Positions 8,640 through 20,034 of a stretch of 64,000 bases of DNA are shown here, piece by piece (the first letter of the stretch is position 1; each line of letters opens with the position of its first letter). A program made the position numbers and the translations under genes. Where the stretch lies: contig CAVZVZ010000001.1 of NCBI GenBank assembly GCA_963778895.1, positions 248,001 to 312,000 of the forward strand, read 5' to 3'. The notes beneath the pieces were generated by a model. The model made no database searches. It saw only the letters and a program-made list of their open reading frames with translations, and was not told the DNA's origin. This DNA comes from CAVZVZ01 sp963778895. Lineage in GTDB: Bacteria; Actinomycetota; Acidimicrobiia; Acidimicrobiales; Acidimicrobilacustridaceae.

Positions 8640-8671
8640 GCACCCATTCTGCCCGCTCCCCGGGCCCGATT

Positions 8672-8691
8672 ACTTGACCGGACGGTCAAGT
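8672..8691. promoter_or_regulatory. TetR-type operator candidate ACTTGACCGGACGGTCAAGT
   Basis: Two perfect 9-bp arms flank a GA centre. It sits in the divergent promoter gap, 18 bases upstream of the oxidoreductase ATG and 33 upstream of the DinB-MOSC start. Length and symmetry fit a dimeric TetR-family site. Confidence 0.55.
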
Positions 8692-8708
8692 TCCGGTCGA
8701 ATGGCCGG

Positions 8709-9879
8709 ATGGATTGGCCCCTGCAGTTCGGCATCTTCATGGCTCCGTTCCATCCGCCGGGTCAGAACCCGACGCTGGCGCTCGAGCGTGATCTCGACCT
8801 GATCACTCACCTCGACCGGCTCGGTTTCGACGAGGCGTGGATCGGCGAACACCATTCGGGGGGCTACGAGATCATCGCCTCGCCCGAGCTCTTCATCGCG
8901 GTCGCGGCCGAGCGAACGAAGAACATCCGGTTGGGCACCGGCGTCGTGTCGCTGCCCTATCACCAGCCGTTGATGGTCGCGCAGCGCCTCGTATTGCTCG
9001 ACCACCTCACGAAGGGCCGCGTGATGCTCGGCGTGGGCCCGGCGCGCTGCCGTCAGATGCGTTCATGCTCGGGATCGATCCTGCGGTCCAGCGGGACCGC
9101 ATGGAGGAGTCGCTGTCGATCATCCTGCAGCTGCTTCGTTCCGACGAACCGGTGACGCATCACAGTGATTGGTTCACGCTCGAGAACGCCCGCCTGCATC
9201 TGAAGCCCTACACGAGGCCGCACCCGGAGATCGCGGTCGCCGCGATGATCTCGCCATCGGGCCCGCGTGCCGCCGGCAAGTTCGGGGTCGCGTTGTTGTC
9301 GATCGGTGCGACGCAACGGGCGGGTATCGACCTACTCGGGTCGCATTGGCAGGTCTGCGAGGAACGCTCGACCGAGTACGGCAACGAGGCCAACCGCGAG
9401 TCGTGGCGCTTGGTCGTGCAGGTGCACGTGGCCGAGACCAAGGAACAGGCCTACGCCGACGTCGAGTACGGGCTCGACGACTACTACCGGTACTTCCGCG
9501 AGGTCGCGGCGCTCCCGGTCGTGCCGGACGGCTCACCGACCGACCTGGCCGATCAGATGAACAGCAGCGGCGCCGGCGTGATCGGTACACCGGACGATCT
9601 CATCGCATTGATCGACGAGCTCATCGAGCAGAGCAACGGCGGCTTCGGCACGCTCTTGATCCAGGCGCACGAATGGGCGAACCCCGAGGCGACGCGCCGT
9701 TCCTACGAGCTGATCTCACAGTTCGTGATGCCGCACTTCCAGGGCTCAGCCGTGCGACCGGCCGAGTCCATGAAGTGGGTGGCCGAGAATCGTCCGCAGT
9801 TCATCGGCGCGGCCGGCGGGGCCATCATGTCGGCGATCCAGAAGCACGCCGAAGAGAAGGCGGCCAAATCCGAGGCTAG
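8709..9879 (+). CDS. LLM-class flavin-dependent (luciferase-like) oxidoreductase (frameshifted)
   Basis: MDWPLQFGIFMAPFHPPG opens a bacterial luciferase-like TIM barrel. Next come RLGFDEAWIGEHHSGGYE, IRLGTGVVSLPYHQPL and QRLVLLDHLTKGRVMLGVG. The frame shifts near 9050 and continues with FMLGIDPAVQRDRMEESL and the C-terminal RRSYELISQFVMPHFQG. Such enzymes use reduced flavin, often F420 in actinobacteria, for monooxygenation or hydride transfer; the substrate is unknown. The probable stop is TAG 9877-9879, reached by one more shift near the end, and the same TAG starts the -10 box for gcvP. Confidence 0.75.
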
Positions 9880-9882
9880 CCT
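9877..9882 (+). promoter_or_regulatory. -10 box for the glycine riboswitch/gcvP transcript
   Basis: TAGCCT lies 26 bases before the first aptamer helix at 9908. That is the right distance for a transcript beginning just ahead of the riboswitch. Confidence 0.45.
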
Positions 9883-9907
9883 GGCCTGCACAATCGAGGC
9901 CGATCAT

Positions 9908-10076
9908 CACCCGTGGGAGAGTCCACCGCCGACGACGCCGGTGGACGCCGAAGGAGCAACCGCCCGGAATCTCTCAGGCCCCCGTACCGCGGGTGTAGGC
10001 GACGCTGGAAACGAACGGCCGGTCCCCCGACCGTTCACCGAAGGGGCAAAAACTCTCAGGTACCGCGACAGCGTGG
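9908..10076 (+). ncRNA. Tandem glycine riboswitch
   Basis: Two consecutive aptamers are visible. Aptamer 1 (about 9908-9995) starts with CACCCGTGGGAGAGTCC and contains GCCGAAGGAGCAA and CTCTCAGGC, closing with GCGGGTG. Aptamer 2 (about 10001-10076) starts GACGCTGGAA and contains ACCGAAGGGGCAA and CTCTCAGGT, closing with ACAGCGT. These are the conserved boxes of the glycine riboswitch, joined by a linker of a few bases. The switch stands directly before gcvP and should turn the gene on when glycine is high. Confidence 0.93.
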
Positions 10077-10109
10077 GCATCCCGTTCCACGACGCGCGGA
10101 AGAGAGCCC

Positions 10110-12983
10110 ATGACCAACCGACCCTCGTTGCACGACCTCGAAGCGCACGACGCATTCATCGCGCGTCACGTGGGGCCGCAGTCCGACGATCGCCAGAGCA
10201 TGCTCGCGACGCTCGGCCTGTCGTCGCTCGACGACCTGGTGGACTCCGTCGTTCCCGCGTCGATTCGACTCGACAAGCCACTCGACGTCGGCACCGCGGT
10301 CACCGAGTCGGAGATGCTGGCTCGCCTGCGCGAGATCGCCGACCGCAACGAGGTGTACACGTCGCTCATCGGCATGGGCTACTCGGGCACCATCACTCCC
10401 CCGGTGATCCTGCGCAACGTCTTGGAGAGCCCCGCTTGGTACACGGCCTACACGCCGTACCAGCCCGAGATCTCCCAGGGGCGGCTCGAGGCCCTGGTCA
10501 ACTTCCAGACGATGGTCACCGACCTCACCGGGATGGAGCTGGCCAACGCGTCGCTGCTCGACGAGGCGACGGCGGCGGCCGAGGCCATGGCGATGTGCCA
10601 TCGGCTGAACGACAAGGCCGGCAACGTCTTCGCCATCGACCCCGACTGCCATCCGCAGACCGTCGCGGTGATCGAGACACGAGCCGAACCGCTCGGCATC
10701 CAGATCGTCGTGGACGATATCGAGTCGACCGTCGCCGCCGGTGACGTCTTCGGCGTGCTGCTGCAGTACCCGGGTTCGAGCGGCCGGTCATCGACATCGA
10801 GCCGCTCATCGCCCGGGCCCACGAAGCGGGCGCGCTCGCGACGGTCGCGGCCGACTTGCTGGCCCTCGTGTTGCTGCGCTCGCCCGGTGAGATGGGCGCC
10901 GACGTCGTGGTCGGCTCCTCGCAACGCTTCGGCGTGCCGCTGATGTACGGCGGACCGCATGCGGCGTTCATCGCGACGAAGGACGCGCACAAGCGCACAT
11001 TGCCCGGTCGTCTCGTCGGCGTGTCGGTCGACGCGAAGGGCCGCACCGCCTATCGGCTGACGTTGCAGACACGCGAGCAACACATTCGGCGCGAGAAGGC
11101 CACGAGCAACATCTGCACCGCACAGGTGCTGCTGGCCGTGATCGCCGGGCTGTACGCGACCTATCACGGCCCCGATGGCCTGCGTCGCATCGCGGCGGCG
11201 CGTACATCGCCTCTCGTCGATCCTGGCCGCCGGGCTGCGCCGTGGGGACATCGAGGTGGTCACGATGCGTTCTTCGACACGGTCACGGTGCGCGTGCCGG
11301 GTCGAGGCGACGAGATCGCGGCACGCGCACGCGAGCGCGCCTCAACCTGCGCGCCATCGACGACGACACGCTCGGCGTCTCGCTCGACGAGACCACCACA
11401 CGCGAAGTGGTCGAGGCCGTCTGGGCCGCGTTCGGGGTCCAGGACTCGATCGACGACCTCGACCTCACGATCGAAGACGCCATCCCGGTCCGATGCGACG
11501 CACCTCGGAGTTCCTCACCCACCCGACGTTCCACCGCTACCACTCCGAGACCGAGATGCTGCGCTACCTGCGGCGGCTCTCCGACAAGGACATCGCTCTC
11601 GACCGGGCGATGATCCCGCTCGGCTCGTGCACCATGAAGCTGAACGCCACAGCCGAGATGCTCCCGGTCACGTGGCCCGAGTTCGCGCGACATCCACCCG
11701 TTCGCGCCCGCGGACCAGGCTCGCGGCTACCACGCAGCTCGTCGAGGAGCTCGAGCAGATGCTCGTCGAGATCACCGGCTACGACGCGGTCTCGCTGCAA
11801 CCGAACGCCGGATCACAAGGCGAGTTCGCCGGACTGCTCGCGATCCGCGCGTACCACCACGACCGCGGCGACACCGAGCGCGACGTCTGCCTGATCCCTT
11901 CGTCGGCTCACGGGACCAACGCCGCCGAGCGCGGCGATGGCCGGCTTGCGCGTGGTGGTGGTAAGTGCGACGACGGCGGCAACGTCGACCTCGACGATCT
12001 GCGGGCCAAGACCACCGAACACGCCGACGCAGCTGTCGTGCCTGATGGTGACCTACCCGTCGACGCACGGCGTGTTCGAAGCCGAGATCCGCGACATCTG
12101 CGCCATCGTGCACGAGCACGGCGGCCAGGTGTACCTCGACGGCGCCAACCTCAACGCGCTCGTCGGTGTGGCCAAGCCGGGCGAGTTCGGCGCCGACGTG
12201 TCGCACCTCAACCTGCACAAGACGTTCTGCATCCCGCACGGCGGCGGCGGTCCCGGCATCGGTCCGGTCGCCGTGAAGGCGCATCTCGCGCCGTTCCTGC
12301 CCAACCACCCGGTCGTCGACGGCTCCGGGCCCTCGACCGGCGTCGGACCGATCTCGGCCGCACCGTGGGGCTCCGCCGGCATCCTGCCGATCTCGTGGGC
12401 CTACATCACGATGATGGGTGGTGACGGCCTGTTGACCGCGACCGAGACAGCGATTTTGTCGGCGAACTATGTGGCTCGGCGACTGTCGCCGTACTACCCC
12501 ATCCTCTACACGGGCCAGAACGGCATGGTGGCCCACGAGTGCATCGTCGACATTCGCCCGCTGACGAAGGACACGGGCGTCACCGTCGACGACGTGGCCA
12601 AGCGGCTGATCGACTACGGCTTCCACGCGCCCACCATGTCGTTCCCGGTGGCCGGCACGCTCATGGTCGAGCCGACCGAGTCCGAGAGCAAGGCCGAGCT
12701 CGATCGGTTCTGCGACGCCATGATCGCGATCAAGGGCGAAGCCGATCGGGTCGCAGCCGGCGAGTGGCCCGCCGACGACAATCCGTTGCACAACGCACCC
12801 CATCCGGCCGAGGACGTCAGCGCCGACGACTGGACGCACCCCTACGCACGCGAGCTCGCGGCCTATCCCGCGTCGGCGTTGCGCCAGAACAAGTACTGGG
12901 TGCCGGTCAGCCGCATCGACCAGGCCTACGGCGATCGCAACGTCTTCTGCTCCTGCCCCCCGCTCGAGGCCTACGAAGACTGA
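10110..12983 (+). CDS. gcvP: Glycine dehydrogenase (decarboxylating), P-protein (multiply frameshifted)
   Basis: The PLP-dependent P-protein decarboxylates glycine and passes the aminomethyl group to lipoyl-GcvH. The N-terminal part reads FIARHVGPQSDD and GYSGTITPPVILRNVLE. Middle parts include SPGEMGADVVVGSSQRFG, FLTHPTFHRYHSETEMLRYL and MIPLGSCTMKLNATAEM. The C-terminal half holds the cofactor lysine in HLNLHKTFCIPHGGGGPG (about 12207-12260) and ends LEAYED. Both P1 and P2 halves are in one gene of about 955 residues. Around six frame breaks fall between 10770 and 12050. The gene follows the glycine riboswitch, with GGAAGAGA before the ATG. It converges on gcvT. Confidence 0.92.
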
Positions 12984-12999
12984 ACCGCGGCTCCCCACA

Positions 13000-13047
13000 A
13001 ACCTGGTGTGGATCCTGTCGTCCCAGCAGCAGGAATCATACCAGGTT
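13000..13047. terminator. Long imperfect hairpin between gcvP and gcvT
   Basis: AACCTGGT at 13000 pairs with ACCAGGTT at 13040, and the inner GGATCCTG/CAGGAATC segment nearly pairs as well. It lies between two converging stops, so it can serve both directions. Confidence 0.5.
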
Positions 13048-13050
13048 CGA

Positions 13051-14132
13051 TCACTTCTTGGCGACGAACGGGGTCTTCACGACGGTGGCCGGCATCGGTG
13101 TGCCGCGCACGTCGATGGCGAGCTCGTCGCCGATCTCCACGTCGGGCGGCACGAAGGCCAAGGCGATGCCGTGGCCCAGCTCAGGCGAGAAGTTGCCACT
13201 GGTGACCACCCCGACCGGTTGGCCGTTGCGCAGCACGGGTTGCTCGGCGCGCGGGCGGGCGACGACCCTCGGTCGCGAGCCCGCGCAGGACGCGCTGCGC
13301 CGCGTTCCTTCTCGGCCTCGAGTGGGGCACGGCCGCGGAAGTCGCCCTTCGTCCAGCTGACCACCCAGCCGAGCCCCGCTTGCAATGACGTGATGCCCGG
13401 CCCGAGCTCGTGGCCGTGCAACGGCAAGCCCGCTTCGAGCCGCAAGGTGTCGCGGGCACCAAGGCCGGCGGGGGTGATCCCCGCGATCAACAGTGCGTCC
13501 CAGAAGGCGCGAGCGTCATCGGCCGGGATCGATACCTCGACGCCGTCTTCCCCCGTGTAACCCGTGCCGGCGACGACGAGCGGCACGTCGCCCCATAGCA
13601 CTCCTCCGACGTGGAAGCGCTTCACCGCCGCCGCGCCTTCGCTGACCATGGCGAGTTTCTGGCGTGCTTTCGGGCCCTGTATGGCGATGATGGCTCGTCG
13701 AGCGGTGACGTCTTCGATGTGGACGTCGCCGGTCGCGGCATCGGCCAGCGCGCCGGTCACGCGGTCGGTGTTCGACGCGTTGGGCATCACGTCGAAATGA
13801 TCGTGGTCGATCCACCACACGATGATGTCGTCGAGGACCGACGCGTCGTCGGGGTCGAGCAGGTGGGTGTATTGGGCCCGGCCCGGTTCCACCTTGTTCA
13901 GGTCATTGGTCAGGGCCATCTGGAGGGCATCGAGCGCACCCGGGCCCAGGACGCGCACCGTGCCGAGATGGCTCACATCGAAGGCGACGGCTTCGTGGCG
14001 GCAGGCCCGGTGCTCGGCCAACGTGCCGTCGGGATAGTTCAAGGGCATGTCCCAGCCGCCGAACGGCACCATCTTCGCGTCGAGGGCACGGTGCGCGGCG
14101 TCGAGCGGCGAGTACTTCAAGGAGTCCGACAT
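13051..14132 (-). CDS. gcvT: Glycine cleavage T-protein (aminomethyltransferase), frameshifted
   Basis: The T-protein moves the one-carbon unit from aminomethyl-GcvH to tetrahydrofolate. The sequence shows KMVPFGGWDMPLNYPDG near residue 20, FDVSHLGTVRVLGPGALD, TGYTGEDGVEVSIP and the C-terminal barrel GHGIALAFVPPDVEIGDEL. One break near 13270 separates the last 62 residues, where PVGVVTSGNFSPELG resumes. Corrected length is about 360 residues, normal for the family. ATG 14132 has TAGCCT 9 bases upstream (14142-14147). It has no riboswitch of its own and faces gcvP tail to tail. Confidence 0.92.
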
Positions 14133-14141
14133 CGACCGCGC

Positions 14142-14147
14142 AGGCTA
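14142..14147 (-). promoter_or_regulatory. -10 box of leaderless gcvT promoter
   Basis: TAGCCT on the minus strand is 9 bases from the gcvT ATG. It lies just past the stop of the upstream MMPL gene, so gcvT can be expressed on its own. Confidence 0.45.
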
Positions 14148-14148
14148 G

Positions 14149-16370
14149 TCATCCCACGCCGGCCGGCTCGCGCTCCTCCGCGGAGGTGAGGTCGACATCG
14201 GTCGGCTCGTGTTCGATCGAGATCTTGGGCAGGATCCGATCGAGCCCGTGCGGCATCCACCAGTTGGCCTTGCCGAGCAGCTCCATCGTCGAGGGCACGA
14301 GCACCATGCGCACGATGGTGGCGTCGACGAAGCACCGCGACGGCCAGGCCGATGGCGAACAGCTTGAGGGCGCGGACGTCGCCACCGAAGGCGAAGGCCA
14401 GGAACACCGTGATCATGATGGCGGCGGCCGCGGTGATCACCCGCGCCGTGCGCGCCAGCCCATTGGCCACCGCGAGCGGCGTTGTCACCGTGAGCGGCGT
14501 ACTCCTCGCGGATGCGCGACAGCAGGAACACCTCGTAGTCCATCGACAGACCGAACAGGATCGCGAAGAGCATGATCGGGACCCAGGACTCGATCGGGCC
14601 AGGTCGTCCGATGTTGATGATGTTCGCACCCCACCCCCACTGGAAGATGGCCACGATCACTCCGTACGCCGCGGCGATCGACAGCAGGTTCATGATCGCC
14701 GCCTTCAGCGGCACGAGGATCGAGCGGAACACCACCATCAGCAACAGGAACGAAAGGCCGATCACCACGAGGAAGAAGATCGGGAGACGATCGGCGACCT
14801 GCTTGCTGAAGTCGTCCATGACCGCCGTGAGACCGCCGACCTTCACGGCGACATCCGTACCGCTCATCGTCTCGGGGATGACCTTGTGGCGAATGTTGTC
14901 GAGCAGTTGGTCGGTCGCTTCGTCCTGTGGCGAGCTGACCGGGTTGAGGTAGATGACGGCGACGGTCTGGTCCGCGTTCGGGATCGGGGGCGACACGGTG
15001 GCGACGTCGGGCGTCCCGGCCAGCGTGTTGCTCAGCTCGCCGAGCGCCTGCAGATCGTCCGGAGTGTCGATCCGCGCGGTGAGGATGAACGGGCCGTTGA
15101 ATCCGGGACCGAAGCCTTCCGCCAGCAGGTCGTAGGCGCGTCGGGTGCCGAACGATTCCGGGTTGTTGCCCGCATCCGACACACCCAGCCGCATCGACAG
15201 GAACGGCACGGCCAGCACCAGCAGCAGCACGAGGCTGGCCATGGCCGTCAGCACGGCGTGCTTCTGCACCACTCGACTCCAGCGGTACCACCACGAGCCC
15301 TCGCCGCCGCTCTCGCGCTTGGAGAAGAGCGGCACATGCCATTTGTCGATGTTCGTGCCCGCGAAGCCGAGGAGCGCAGGCAGCAGCGTGACGGAGCTGA
15401 GCATGGTCATGAGCACGACACATGCCGCGCCGACGGCCACGCCTTCGATGAACTGAAATCCCATCAGGAGCAGACCGAGCATCGAGATCACGACGATGAT
15501 GCCCGCGAAGAGCACGGCCCGACCCGCGGTGTTCATGGCGACGGTGTTCGCCCGAACGGGCGTCGCGCCCTCGTGCAGTTCGTGGCGATAGCGCGTCACG
15601 ATGAAGAGCGCGTAGTCGATGCCCACACCGATGCCGATCATCGACGCCAGCTGTGGAGCGAACTGCGGCGTGTTCAGCACGTGGGTGAGCAAGGTGAGCT
15701 GCGCCAGACCCACACCGATACCGAAGATCGCGACGACGAGCGGCAGACCCATGGCCAGGACGGAACCGAAGGTGATGAGCAGGATGATCATGGCGGCGAC
15801 GAGACCGATCAGCTCGACCAAGCCGGGTTGGGATTGTTCGGTGGCCGACACGACGAAGCCGCCCACCTCGACCTGCGCGCTCGGGTCTTGGGCGCGCAGA
15901 TCGGTCTGCGCGTCAGCGGCCAGGTCCTTGACCTTGTCGACGTTCTCGACCGCGACGTCACCCGCTTGCTCGGAGTACTGCACACGCGCGAATGCGATGG
16001 TGCCGTCCTGCGAGATCTGTTGGGCACCCGGACCGAGCTGGGCTGCGGTGTACGGGTCCTGCACTCCGGTCACGGTGGGGACGGTCGCGACATCGGCGAA
16101 CAGCTGCTCCATGCGCGTTTGCACCGCTGGTTGGTTCACGCCCTCCTGCACCTTGAACACCACGTCAGCGCTGTCACCCGCTCGTCCAGGATCGGACTCG
16201 CGCAAGATGGTGAACGCATCGTTCGACTCCGTGCCCGGTAGCGAGAAGCTGTTCTCGAAGGCCGTGCCCACCGCGCCGGCGACGGCGTTGAAACCGATCA
16301 GCGCGACCACCCACAGGATGAGCGTCAGCCAACGGCGCCGATAACTCCAACCAGAGATCCGAGCCAGCAT
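14149..16370 (-). CDS. MMPL/RND-family membrane transporter (frameshifted at C-terminus)
   Basis: A protein of about 740 residues with the MMPL plan of 12 membrane helices in two halves. A first helix (WLTLILWVVALIGFNAVAGA) is followed by a large external loop to about residue 185. Then comes a bundle including GLAQLTLLTHVL and MIGIGVGIDYALFIVTRYRHEL, a second loop, and the mirrored segment FAILFGLSMDYEVFLLSRIREEY. Such proteins export lipids or drugs using the proton gradient. Two breaks (near 14490 and 14340) divide the last 100 residues. ATG 16370 follows GGGGAGGTAGG and is preferred over the upstream in-frame ATG. The substrate is unknown. Confidence 0.85.
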
Positions 16371-16480
16371 GCTTCCTACCTCCCCAGGCTCCCGGCATTC
16401 TGGCAGCGCTGTGTGACAACGCAAACCACCGTCGACCGGTATCACCCGGATCTGGCATCGCGGGAGCTAAGAAATCAGAG

Positions 16481-16976
16481 ATGGACGTAGGCACTCGCGG
16501 GCCGGAGACCGAAGCTGCACGAGATCGTGCTGCGCCTTCAGCACCCCGACGAACTGAAGGGACAATTTCGCCGGCGCCCGGTGCGGTTGCGGGTGCAGCT
16601 GCCCGCCGAGGAGATCACTCCGGACCTCGAGCCCAAGATGCAACGGGCCGTGGCCAGCTTCTGCACACGGCGGCGGCGCTACAACGGCAACGAGATCCGC
16701 TCGATCCATCGCGACGGATCCGGGGCCCTCGTGATCGGGCTGATGATCCTGATCCTGTCGCTCATCGGCCAGCAGGTCGTGCGCGATCACTTCACGTCGA
16801 CGTGGTCGATCGTGTTCTTCGCCGACGGGCTCTTCATGGTCACCGCGTGGATCGGCATGTGGTACCCGCTCGACCAACTCGTGTACTACGCCCGTCCGTA
16901 CCGGCTCGAGACCAAGGCCCTCGAACAGCTGGCCGAAGCCGAGGTCGTCGTCGAGCCCCAACCGGTCGACATCTAG
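16481..16976 (+). CDS. Small two-helix membrane protein of unknown function
   Basis: From 16527 the frame reads LRLQHPDELKGQFRRRPVRL, a basic cytosolic part. Two membrane helices follow, VIGLMILILSLIGQQVV near residue 70 and IVFFADGLFMVTAWIGMW near residue 95, then an acidic tail. No family is recognised. The more likely start is ATG 16481 (MDVGTRGPETE), which joins the frame if one base is removed near 16513; GTG 16527 is the alternative. The gene is divergent from the MMPL transporter. Confidence 0.5.
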
Positions 16977-16989
16977 TGCCGCGCCGAGG

Positions 16990-18143
<1,154 letters not shown>

Positions 18144-18147
<4 letters not shown>

Positions 18148-18551
18148 TGGGTGACGGTGGGCGGCGCGGCCAGGAAGGGTCGGACCTCCAGCCATTCGTG
18201 GATCGGTTCGCCGCCGGCCCCGGGTGCGGCCGACAGCTCACCGGCGAGCTCGATCGCTCGCTCGTAGCTGTCGACGTCGATCACCATCCATCCCGCGATC
18301 AGGTCCTTCGTCTCGGCGAACGGGCCGTCGGTCACCGGCGGCCGCCCCTCGCCGTCGTAGCGGACCCACACGCCGTCGGGCGACAGCGCCTGTCCGTCGA
18401 TGAACTCGCCGCTGCTCTCGAGCCGAGCGGCGAAGTCGTTCATGAACTGGATGTGGGCCTCGACCTCGTCGGGCTTCCACTGGTCCATCGGGACGTCGTT
18501 GACGGGCGCCGGCGCGCCTCGGTAGTGCTTGAGCAACAGGTACTTGGCCAT
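18144..18551 (-). CDS. YCII-related DGPF-domain protein
   Basis: A 135-residue protein of the YCII dimeric alpha-beta-barrel fold. It carries the motif TDGPFAETKDLIAGW near residue 80, which names the DGPF group. The N-terminus MAKYLLLKHYRGAP is typical. The ATG follows GAGGAG. It is co-translated with the ECF42-like sigma factor (4-base overlap), the usual pairing. What the pair senses is not established, though a regulatory link to the sigma factor is expected from conservation. Confidence 0.85.
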
Positions 18552-18677
18552 GGTGTTCTCCTCGTGTGACGTCGGCCCTGCCGGCCGGATGCACCCCTGG
18601 GACGGAGCAGGCCCCGAGTTCTCGACATCGTCGCCCGGAATTCGGCCCGAAAGGTCCGACGGCGAGCAAGCGGGGAC

Positions 18678-19443
18678 TCAGTCGAACCCGGGACCGGTCG
18701 GCGGGGGCGCCGGCGGCCCGAGCGCGACCAGACGGTCCACGTGGGACGCCGCCACTTCGACGTCGGCCCGATCGGCACCCCAGCCCGTGAGGAGGTCGGC
18801 GGTCAGCGCCCGGCCATGGTGCTGGGCCGCGGAACAGATGCCGGTCGACACCACTCAGGTTGTCGAGCAAGAGCACCCCGTCGAGCGCGGCGAGCCACCG
18901 CACCACGCGATCGAGGTTGTCGCCGTCCTCGAGTGCCCCCGCGGCCACGCCCGTCGTCGAGCAGCGCCCGCGGCACCTCCGTCAGCCGCACCACCACGGG
19001 CATCGCCTGGCGCAGCTCCTCCGGCACGACCCCCGGCGGTCGCTCGGTCAGCAACAGCCGCTGCAGCTCGAACTCGTCCCGGAACACGACGGCGGCCGAA
19101 CAGAAGAAGGCGCCGAAGCCCTGCAGGTGCACCAGCGCCGCCAACGCCTCGTCGAGCTCCTCGTCGTCGAGCGCCGGGTCCCAGGTCTCCCGGGCCGTGG
19201 CGTACGACCCCAACAGCGTCCGCACGGCCTCCGCCTGTAGGGCGGCCAACAGGGCCGCCTTCGACGAGAAGTACGTGTAGATCGTCCCGACCGCGCAGTC
19301 GAGCCGCTCGGCGACCGCCTGCATCGTGAGCCCGACAGCCCCCGCTCGCCGATCACGCTGCTGGCCGCGCCGAGGAAGCGCAGGCGTTTTTCCTCGCGAG
19401 CCCGCTCGCGGCGGTCATCTGGGACGACGGTGAGTTGAACCAC
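18678..19443 (-). CDS. TetR-family transcriptional regulator (frameshifted)
   Basis: The N-terminal helices DRRERAREEKRLRFLGAA and GERGLS lead, after a shift near 19330, into the TetR helix-turn-helix LDCAVGTIYTYFSSKAALL. The ligand domain continues with WDPALDDEELDEALAALVHL, FGAFFCSAAVVFRDEF and LVALGPPAPPPTGPGFD. Two more shifts (near 18960 and 18830) are needed to reach the TGA at 18678. Length about 255. GTG 19443 is chosen because it precedes the whole DNA-binding domain. The start overlaps the palindrome TTGAACCACGTTCAA, a likely self-operator. No target gene is adjacent. Confidence 0.7.
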
Positions 19444-19467
19444 GTTCAAAGTATGAATGCCATTCAA
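19435..19467. promoter_or_regulatory. Paired palindromes at the TetR start, candidate operator
   Basis: TTGAAC-CAC-GTTCAA (19435-19449) overlaps the GTG start, and TGAAT-GCC-ATTCA (19454-19466) lies just upstream. Two neighbouring palindromes at a tetR start suggest autoregulation. Confidence 0.5.
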
Positions 19468-19556
19468 TCTTCAGGGGTGGACAGTCCCCTGACCAGGTAG
19501 GACGGGGTTGCAGGAACGGAAGAACTCGGCCGGCGACGCGACGGCGCGAGGTGCGG

Positions 19557-20034
19557 CTAGCTGGTGGCCGGACGCTCGAAGATGCCGAGGGCCAGGAGGC
19601 TGTCCCCCTGCTCGGCCGAGCGTCGCCACATCGCCGTAGCCGGCGAGCTGTTCGGGCGACTCGAGCCCGTACTTCACCAGCAGGTTCAGGTAGTCACGCT
19701 GATAGAGGATCGTGACGTTCGAGCTCCGGGTGCTGCTCCTGGAGCTTGCGGACCTTGCGGTTCTTCTTCGTCACCAGCTTCTGCTTGAGCGTGGTGATCT
19801 CGATGTAGAGGTCGTAGGCCGGCAGGAAGAAGTCCGGGCTGAAGGCTTCGAGCGGATTGCCCCGCGGATCGTGCTCGAGCACGAACGTGTGCGGCTCGTA
19901 CTGCCACTCGATCCCGTAGAAGTCGAGCAGCTTGGCGAACTGGCGCTCGCTGTTGTGGGCGAACTCGACCGCGTCGTGCGGCAACGCGGTCGGGCCTGAG
20001 GGGCAGGCGGAGGATCAGCGGTCAGCGCGGTCAC
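19557..20034 (-). CDS. Nuclease-fold-like hypothetical protein at the end of the MerR unit (frameshifted)
   Basis: About 158 residues. The core reads FAKLLDFYGIEWQYEPHTF, then PDFFLPAYDLYIEITTLKQ and LVTKKNRKVRKLQEQHPEL, ending LALGIFERPATS. The order (helix, PD, strand with E) resembles PD-(D/E)XK nuclease folds, but the Lys of ExK is absent, so activity is doubtful. Breaks fall near 20000, 19720 and 19600. GTG 20034 overlaps the MerR stop as GTGA, so the two genes are translationally coupled. I know this as a conserved neighbour type but cannot name a function. Confidence 0.5.

Noticed and set aside
10110..12983. gcvP as a real pseudogene
   Set aside because: The protein is conserved through every frame, the riboswitch is intact, and gcvT and gcvH are intact or nearly so. 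The breaks follow the sequencing-error pattern seen elsewhere.
13051..13236. A separate 61-residue gene beside gcvT
   Set aside because: Its sequence is exactly the missing C-terminal barrel of GcvT, so it is the tail of that gene after a frameshift.
14352..16241. A 629-residue plus-strand open frame opposite the MMPL transporter
   Set aside because: Its composition (His/Gln/Arg/Asp repeats) is the antisense of membrane-helix codons in GC-rich DNA. The minus strand has a clear family match.
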